From CALLVF01 sp964632205 (GTDB lineage: Bacteria > Patescibacteriota > Microgenomatia > UBA1406 > GWC2-37-13): 58,688 bases of DNA. The notes beneath the pieces are model-generated. The model saw only the letters and a program-made list of their open reading frames with translations, was not told the DNA's origin and did not search any database. The DNA lies in NCBI GenBank assembly GCA_964632205.1, contig CAZWBE010000004.1, positions 1 to 58,688 on the forward strand, read 5' to 3'. This document shows, piece by piece, positions 53,684 through 58,688 of the stretch (positions are counted from its first letter, which is position 1; every line of letters begins with the position of its first letter). The position numbers and the translations under genes are program-made.

Positions 53684-54498
53684 ATGATTTTTTTAACCGC
53701 TTCAATAAATCCTAATAGATAATTTATTTTACCAGTAACGATATAGCGTAATAGATGATAAGGTAAATATAAAAAGTGAGATAGTTTTTTTTTCGGATCA
53801 TTAATATTTTTCCAGATAAAAAGAAGTTGGTTGCGGAAGGCAACTTTTTCTATGAAGAATTGCGGGTAATATTTGCCAATAGTTGATTCATGATGATGGA
53901 TGACTTTAATGGTAGGGTCAAAAATAATTTTATAACCGGCTTTTTTTGCTCGGTAAGAGAGGTCAATATCTTCCCAATAAAAAGGATAATAAATAGGATC
54001 AAATCCACCCAGTCTTACAAATTTATTTCGATCAATTAGACAAGCTCCTCCTTCAGCCCAGGCTGTTTCACCAAAGATAAGATTGTTGGCTTTTTTATGG
54101 AAAATCATTCCTTGTTGCCAATAAATTTCATTTTTTCCAACTAAGTCGCCATTTTTTTCTTTTTGAGCAAAAGCTACAGCAAAAAGAGATGGGTCTTTTA
54201 TAAAAAACTTAATTGCTGATTTATAGCTGTTATTGATTAATCTGACATCAGTGTTTAAAAGCATAACAAATTGGTTCCTCGCTTTTTGAACTCCTAAATT
54301 AACACTTTGACCAAAACCTAAATTTTTTTTATTCTCAATAAGAATAATCTTTTTTTTTAATAGGTAATCTTTTAATGATTCTTTTGGGTCATCGTTAATA
54401 ACAATTATTTCGACGCTATTCAAAAAACGAAGATTGTGTTTAAGATTTTTCAAAAGAATTTCTTTATTTTTATAAGTGGGGATAATGACTGAAATCAT
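53680..54498 (-). CDS. GT2 glycosyltransferase (rhamnosyltransferase-like)
   Basis: A 272-residue GT-A enzyme with SVIIPTYKNKEIL at the start, the LLNTDVRL segment for metal binding and the WEDIDLSYRAKKAGYKI motif near residue 185, together with EGGACLIDR. This is typical of WsaF/RfbN-like rhamnosyl- and related transferases of surface polysaccharides; the donor is unknown. It overlaps the GT-C gene downstream (4 bases) and the GT4 gene upstream (4 bases). Confidence 0.9.
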   Translation of the reverse strand: MISVIIPTYKNKEILLKNLKHNLRFLNSVEIIVINDDPKESLKDYLLKKKIILIENKKNLGFGQSVNLGVQKARNQFVMLLNTDVRLINNSYKSAIKFFIKDPSLFAVAFAQKEKNGDLVGKNEIYWQQGMIFHKKANNLIFGETAWAEGGACLIDRNKFVRLGGFDPIYYPFYWEDIDLSYRAKKAGYKIIFDPTIKVIHHHESTIGKYYPQFFIEKVAFRNQLLFIWKNINDPKKKLSHFLYLPYHLLRYIVTGKINYLLGFIEAVKKII

Positions 54499-55592
54499 AA
54501 GATGATTTTTTTAACTCTTTCTTTAAAAACCGAATAAGAAAAAAATTTTTTAACATAATTTTGGCCATTAGTAACAATCTTTTGTTGTAAATGAGGATTT
54601 TTCAAAATCATTAGATTTTTTTTGAATAAATCGTTTTCATTGGAAAATAAAAAACCATTCTTGCCGTCTTGAATAATTTCTTTTGGTCCACCGGCATTGT
54701 AGCAAAAGGTAATGCAACCCGAAGCCATTGCCTCAAGGGGCGCAATGCCTAAATGTTCAACAGTTTCTGGTTGTTTCTCTTCATCTTGACCATAGCCGGT
54801 AAAGTGCCAAAAGAAAGTTGAAAGTTGGTAAAGTTGGTAGAGTTGCGAGAAAGTTATGTTGGGTTTAAAAATAATTAAAGGGTCATTTTTCGTCAAATCT
54901 TTAAGTTTATTGAAATAATCTTCGTCTTCTTTTTTTAACCCTCCCGCTAATATTAGTTTAAATTTTTTAAACACCGGGTATTTTTGTTTAATTTTTTTAT
55001 AGGAAATAACTAATTGTTCTTGATTTTTAGAATGAAGGTGTTGAAAAAAACGACCCACTGATAAAATAATTTTATCTTTTTTTTTGAGATTTAGCTTTGT
55101 ATTAATTAACTTATCCTCAACATAGGGATATATAACTTCGCTTTTTATTCCCCTCTCCTGAAGTCTTTTTTGGGTAAATTGTGAATTGGTGATAAAATGA
55201 TAATTCCACGTCTTTATTTTATTGAAAAAATTCATCGGGTAAAGTTTTTTATTGGGCACCATGCAAAAGACAAAGTTTTTTTTAGCTGAGGAAAAAAAAT
55301 AACTCCCATTAGTGACGTAAAAGAATAATTCAAAAGTTCTTAAAATTTGGATAGTTTTTAAGATAGAAAGAGGAAAGAATCTTTTTTTGAAGATGTTAGA
55401 TTGCCATGATGCCTTAGAGAAATCAAGTTGAAATCTTTCCCTAATTTTATTTGTTAAGTTGCTATCCCAGAAAATATTTATCTGATATCCCTCTTCTTGA
55501 AGTGTTGTTAAAATTGACAAAATATGTCTTTCACCGCCACCAAGAACATCAAGGTATGGATCATAAAGAGCCGCTCTTAATTTTTTTTTCAT
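54495..55592 (-). CDS. GT4 glycosyltransferase
   Basis: About 365 residues. LRAALYDPYLDVLGGGERHI at the N-terminus is the acceptor-domain start of GT4 enzymes, and the nucleotide-sugar site is HLGIAPLEAMASGC with the E-x7-E pair, followed by AGGPKEII. Homologues of this type (ALG11-like) add mannose or similar sugars to lipid-linked oligosaccharides; that specificity is unproven here. I prefer the ATG at 55592; a longer frame starts inside the preceding gene. Confidence 0.88.
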   Translation of the reverse strand: MKKKLRAALYDPYLDVLGGGERHILSILTTLQEEGYQINIFWDSNLTNKIRERFQLDFSKASWQSNIFKKRFFPLSILKTIQILRTFELFFYVTNGSYFFSSAKKNFVFCMVPNKKLYPMNFFNKIKTWNYHFITNSQFTQKRLQERGIKSEVIYPYVEDKLINTKLNLKKKDKIILSVGRFFQHLHSKNQEQLVISYKKIKQKYPVFKKFKLILAGGLKKEDEDYFNKLKDLTKNDPLIIFKPNITFSQLYQLYQLSTFFWHFTGYGQDEEKQPETVEHLGIAPLEAMASGCITFCYNAGGPKEIIQDGKNGFLFSNENDLFKKNLMILKNPHLQQKIVTNGQNYVKKFFSYSVFKERVKKIIL

Positions 55593-56403
55593 ATAAAAAA
55601 AGATAGGTAATCGTTTTGGAAAAGGCTTGGTATATGCCTTCAATTATACCAATCTCGCCATCTAAGAATCCCAGGTTTTTCAATGTTCTTCGATAAAATT
55701 CGCCCAGAAATTTTCTGAAAAAAATACATGTTGACACTGATCGATGAGCTTGAAAAAGTAAATCAGCCTCAAGATTTTCAAAAACGATTGTTTTTTTAAC
55801 CATTGTATCTAAATCACCATGAAAGTAGTGAACCAGAGGGTTTTTTAAATATCCCATGCCTCCCTCAATTTTCGGCGTTGAATGAATTTGCTTTGGCCAA
55901 TTTTTTAAAAATTTTTTGTTGATCAATCTAATTTGGTAATCAGGCCACCAACCCCCATGTTTTAACCATTTATTGCCAAAAATATTTTTGCGAGGAATTT
56001 TGTAATGGGAAATCGCTATGTTATTTAGTGGGACCCGAACCTGGTTTGCGTCAGGAAATTGTTTTTTAATGAGATTAATCGATTTTACATAATCTTGACT
56101 TCTTATTGTTTCAGTTATTTCCCTCGCTAATTCTTTTGTCACTCTCTCATCAGCATCAAGGATAAAAACCCAATCGCTTTTTGCTTTTTGAATACCAAAC
56201 TCGCGAGCTGATTCAACATAAAGCCGGTAAGGGCAAGAATAAAAAGAAACACCCTCTTTTTTTACTATTTCAATTGTTTTATCGGTGCTTTGACTATCGA
56301 TAACAATTATATCGTTAGTTAAACGTCTAGCCGAATTGATACAATCTTTAATATTTTTTTCCTCGTTGTGAGTATAGATAATAACCGTGGCTTTATTTTT
56401 CAT
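55561..56403 (-). CDS. GT2 glycosyltransferase (WaaE/KdtX-like)
   Basis: About 280 residues with KATVIIYTHNEEKNI at the start, VIDSQSTD, the metal-binding FILDADER (about residues 82-89), then the WWPDYQIRLINKK segment and H-rich region (HSTPKIEGG, HYFHGDLD) seen in the WaaE/KdtX family, which attaches glucose or heptose-like sugars to cores of surface glycans. The ATG at 56403 is preceded at 8 bases by TACAAT. It begins the four-gene operon and overlaps the GT4 gene by 32 bases. Confidence 0.88.
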   Translation of the reverse strand: MKNKATVIIYTHNEEKNIKDCINSARRLTNDIIVIDSQSTDKTIEIVKKEGVSFYSCPYRLYVESAREFGIQKAKSDWVFILDADERVTKELAREITETIRSQDYVKSINLIKKQFPDANQVRVPLNNIAISHYKIPRKNIFGNKWLKHGGWWPDYQIRLINKKFLKNWPKQIHSTPKIEGGMGYLKNPLVHYFHGDLDTMVKKTIVFENLEADLLFQAHRSVSTCIFFRKFLGEFYRRTLKNLGFLDGEIGIIEGIYQAFSKTITYLFLYEKKIKSGSL

Positions 56404-56411
56404 ATGGTAAT

Positions 56412-56441
56412 ATTGTATTATTTTAAATTGTATTATTTTAA
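56412..56441. repeat. 15-bp tandem duplication in a divergent promoter
   Basis: ATTGTATTATTTTAA occurs twice in immediate succession, with no mismatches, between two divergent start codons. On the minus strand each copy contains TACAAT, and on the plus strand each contains TATTAT, so -10 boxes are duplicated for both directions. Confidence 0.9.
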
Positions 56442-56446
56442 TTTGT

Positions 56447-57217
56447 ATGTTTAAGCTAATCAACTTTATTATTATTACGATTAGTACATTTTTCGCTTCT
56501 TGGTTTGCTCTTCATGGTGATATTATTTTTCACACCGACATTGCTCGTGATTTCTTATTGTTGGAGGATATCGTTAAAAATAAACCTATTACTTTGATTG
56601 GTCCCCGTAGCGGCGGTATCCCTGGTGTATTTCATGGACCGTTATGGACATATCTTAATTTACCAGCTTTTATTATCGGTGGTGGCAACCCGGCTGCCAT
56701 TTCCTGGTTTTGGTTGATTCTATACCTTGCTAATTTATGGATTGTTTATAAAATTGGTAGTCTTATTTTTAAAAAAGAGATCGGCTTGATAGCGGCTACT
56801 CTTACTTCCGTGATTACCGCCTTNNNNNNNNNNNNNNNNNNNNNNNNNNNNNNNNNNNNNNNNNNNNNNNNNNNNNNNNNNNNNNNNNNNNNNNNNNNNN
56901 NNNNNNNNNNNNNNNNNNNNNNNGATCAGTTTGGTTATCCTTCAAAATACGCCCTGAATTTTGTCGCCAGTCAGTACAAAAACAAAAAAGCTTTTCCCTA
57001 TGTGAAGCGTTCAGTAACCTATTTGTTAATTTTTAAAAGCAATAATCCAACAATTTCTCATGATTGGTGGAGAAAAGAGAAAGTCAAAATTAATCGAAAA
57101 CCAGCTAAGATTTTTAACTACGACAATAATTTTTGGATTGAAAAATATTATTTAAACCAAAAAGAAATCCAAGAAAAATCTGACGACACATTAATTCATA
57201 ATCTGATATTTAGATAA
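56447..57217 (+). CDS. GT-C-type glycosyltransferase, split by an assembly gap
   Basis: Two parts of one gene flank 100 N. The 5' part (about 126 residues) has an N-terminal TM, the loop motif HTDIARDFL with acidic residue and GVFHGPLWTYLNLP, then further TM segments, as in PMT-like enzymes. The 3' part (about 98 residues) is a soluble C-terminal segment. Family members have some 450 or more residues, so a large central part is missing and the true gap is longer than 100 bases. The two flanks share no sequence. The frame across the gap is therefore not informative. Confidence 0.75.
   Translation: MFKLINFIIITISTFFASWFALHGDIIFHTDIARDFLLLEDIVKNKPITLIGPRSGGIPGVFHGPLWTYLNLPAFIIGGGNPAAISWFWLILYLANLWIVYKIGSLIFKKEIGLIAATLTSVITAXXXXXXXXXXXXXXXXXXXXXXXXXXXXXXXXXXDQFGYPSKYALNFVASQYKNKKAFPYVKRSVTYLLIFKSNNPTISHDWWRKEKVKINRKPAKIFNYDNNFWIEKYYLNQKEIQEKSDDTLIHNLIFR
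56824..56923. other. 100-N scaffold gap, real missing sequence
   Basis: Exactly 100 N, with no shared sequence at the edges, inside a GT-C gene that is too short without it. Confidence 0.9.
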
Positions 57218-57234
57218 ATAGTCTTAATTCTTAA

Positions 57235-58683
57235 ATGGCAAATCACAAAAACCAAAAATTTATTGTTATCAGAGATAATATTTTTGTTTTTTTATTAATT
57301 ATTTTCTTCGGTTTTCTTTTTTTTTATCGCTTAGGTTGGAACTCTTTAGTTTCCTGGGATGAGGCCTGGTATGGGGTAATCGCTCGCAATATAGTAGAAA
57401 GTGGTAATTTTATTCATATGGTTTGGAAAGAAAAACCATATTATGATCATCCACCGCTGGGTTTCTGGTTGATGGCGATATGTTACAAATTATTTGGTAT
57501 CAATGAATTTTCTACCCGTTTACCTTCAGCTCTTTTGGGATTATTATCAATTTTAATTATTTATAAAGTAGGGCTTGAACTTTTTAAGAATCGCCGTATT
57601 GGATTTGTTTCTGCCTTAATATTAGGTACTTCTGTTTGGTATCTTATCCGTGTCCGCTCAGGTAATTTAGACTCAATCTTTGTCTTTTTTTATATATTAA
57701 CCATTTACTTATCTTTAAAATCCGCTCATAATTTTAGATGGTTCCCAATGGCGATGATTTCTTGGGGATGTTTAATATTATCAAAAACTCTCATAGGATT
57801 TTCTGCTGGTATTTTAATTTTGTTTCTTAATTTAAAACAGTTTTTTAATTTAAAAAAAAATTGGTGGTTAATAATTTTAGGATTAATTCTTTTAGTAATA
57901 ATTGTTTATCCTTGGTACTATATCCACCTAAAAACATACCCACTTTTTTTTCAAGATCATTTTATTAATATTGGCACCCGCAATAAAACTTTTTCTTCCT
58001 ATTTTAAAATTGACCCCCAATTGCCGCTTTTTTACCTCCATATGGGAGTAAGAAAATGGTACTATCTTTGGCTTGCTAGTTTAGTTTTTATAATATTAAC
58101 CTTTAAATTTTTGAAAAAATCTTTTTTCTTTCTTCTGCTTTGGAATTTTATTATTCTTTATCCCTTTTTAACAACCAATCAAACTCAAATTTGGCATCTG
58201 ATACCAGTATATTTGCCTTTTTCTCTCATAACAGCTTCGGGAGTGTATTTTGCCGGCATGATGATAGTTTCTTTTATGAAAAAATTTATAAAAATTAGAA
58301 AGTGGTTAGTTGAGGCAGTTTATCTATTATTTTTTCTTATTTTAACAATGGTTCAATTTAAAAATTTTTACAGAGAAGTTTATCCTACTTCAAAATATAT
58401 TCCCGATGATGTTGATATTGCTAAAAAGGCGGCAAAATACAATCAAAAAATTTATTTAGATGATGACTTTACCCCTCTTGCTATATTTTATTCAGGAAAA
58501 AACATTACGCCATTAATTGATCTTCCTGACGAAAAAAGAACTCTTGTTAAATTTTTTAAATCTGACGAAAAAAATTTTATTATTATCACTCGCAATTGGG
58601 CAGTTAATAATTTATTGGCAGAAAATATTCCTTATAGATTACTAGAGAAAAATAATTCCTTTTCTATCCTCGCTCGACCATGA
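57235..58683 (+). CDS. GT-C-type (PMT/ArnT-like) glycosyltransferase
   Basis: A 482-residue complete polytopic enzyme. SWDEAWYGVIARNIVESG carries the catalytic-type Asp-Glu (about residues 41-42), YYDHPPLGFWLMA and the FSTRLPSALLG TM region are standard PMT/ArnT signatures, with about ten TM segments and a C-terminal soluble domain with YPTSKYIP. This is the best match to ArnT-like enzymes in the window. It follows the gap-split gene by 17 bases on the same strand and is probably cotranscribed with it. The stop TGA is complete, 5 bases before the end of the window. Confidence 0.93.
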   Translation: MANHKNQKFIVIRDNIFVFLLIIFFGFLFFYRLGWNSLVSWDEAWYGVIARNIVESGNFIHMVWKEKPYYDHPPLGFWLMAICYKLFGINEFSTRLPSALLGLLSILIIYKVGLELFKNRRIGFVSALILGTSVWYLIRVRSGNLDSIFVFFYILTIYLSLKSAHNFRWFPMAMISWGCLILSKTLIGFSAGILILFLNLKQFFNLKKNWWLIILGLILLVIIVYPWYYIHLKTYPLFFQDHFINIGTRNKTFSSYFKIDPQLPLFYLHMGVRKWYYLWLASLVFIILTFKFLKKSFFFLLLWNFIILYPFLTTNQTQIWHLIPVYLPFSLITASGVYFAGMMIVSFMKKFIKIRKWLVEAVYLLFFLILTMVQFKNFYREVYPTSKYIPDDVDIAKKAAKYNQKIYLDDDFTPLAIFYSGKNITPLIDLPDEKRTLVKFFKSDEKNFIIITRNWAVNNLLAENIPYRLLEKNNSFSILARP

Positions 58684-58688
58684 TGTTT

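Overview
The window is AT-rich (about one third G+C by eye), tightly packed with short genes, operons joined by ATGA overlaps, and convergent genes whose stop codons touch. Protein features point to a Patescibacteria/CPR lineage, most likely Microgenomates-like: reduced versions of familiar enzymes, very many membrane GT-C glycosyltransferases, lamin-tail and CAP surface proteins, and an RtcB-archease pair. No rRNA genes are present. TGA is used as a normal stop codon and the release factor is RF2, so the standard bacterial code applies. This lineage assignment is inference.

Layout. 0-8.2 kb: groESL, divergent from a Lon-like ATPase lacking the protease domain; a YkuK nuclease-like gene; rtcB with archease; eight minus-strand tRNA genes (Tyr, Ser, Cys, Gly, Phe, Ile-UAU, Ala, Arg) interleaved with a GT2, a Nudix hydrolase and a YjbQ gene. 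8-12 kb: uppP, hflX, a GT4 and mutM. 12.1-12.5 kb: a freshly broken four-helix-bundle gene. 12.5-17.1 kb: a MarR-MacA-ABC-FtsX/MacB efflux-type operon with a candidate operator. 17.2-26.1 kb: a run of polytopic GT-C glycosyltransferases with one polyprenyl-phosphate-sugar synthase-like GT2; one member is split by a 100-N gap that looks artefactual. 26.3-37.2 kb: rpoB-rpoC-rpsL-rpsG-fusA, then lexA with its own promoter and nested operator. 37.3-39.8 kb: a cell-surface operon (CAP protein, nucleotidyltransferase, small membrane proteins). 40.2-40.9 kb: decayed gene remnants. 40.9-48.1 kb: lamin-tail protein, a circularly permuted M23 protein with a coiled coil, ftsX, ftsE, a small membrane protein, prfB and a PilM-like/LytR_C fusion. 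48.1-51.4 kb: dnaG, rpoD and a small HTH regulator. 51.4-58.7 kb: a CPBP protease and a second glycosyltransferase island, with a second, real 100-N gap.

How the genes work together. UppP recycles the undecaprenyl carrier; the GT2/GT4 enzymes and the nucleotidyltransferase can build activated sugars and lipid-linked glycans; the GT-C enzymes can transfer lipid-linked sugars outside the membrane. FtsEX with a coiled-coil M23 protein forms a likely division-coupled murein hydrolase module. dnaG-rpoD and rpoBC-str are the replication and transcription core.

The observations most worth a second look are the permuted M23 protein beside FtsEX, the proteaseless Lon facing groESL across overlapping promoters, the nested LexA operator, the hairpin in the presumed rpoB leader, tRNA-Ile(UAU), and a repeated promoter-to-start spacing that suggests leaderless mRNAs.
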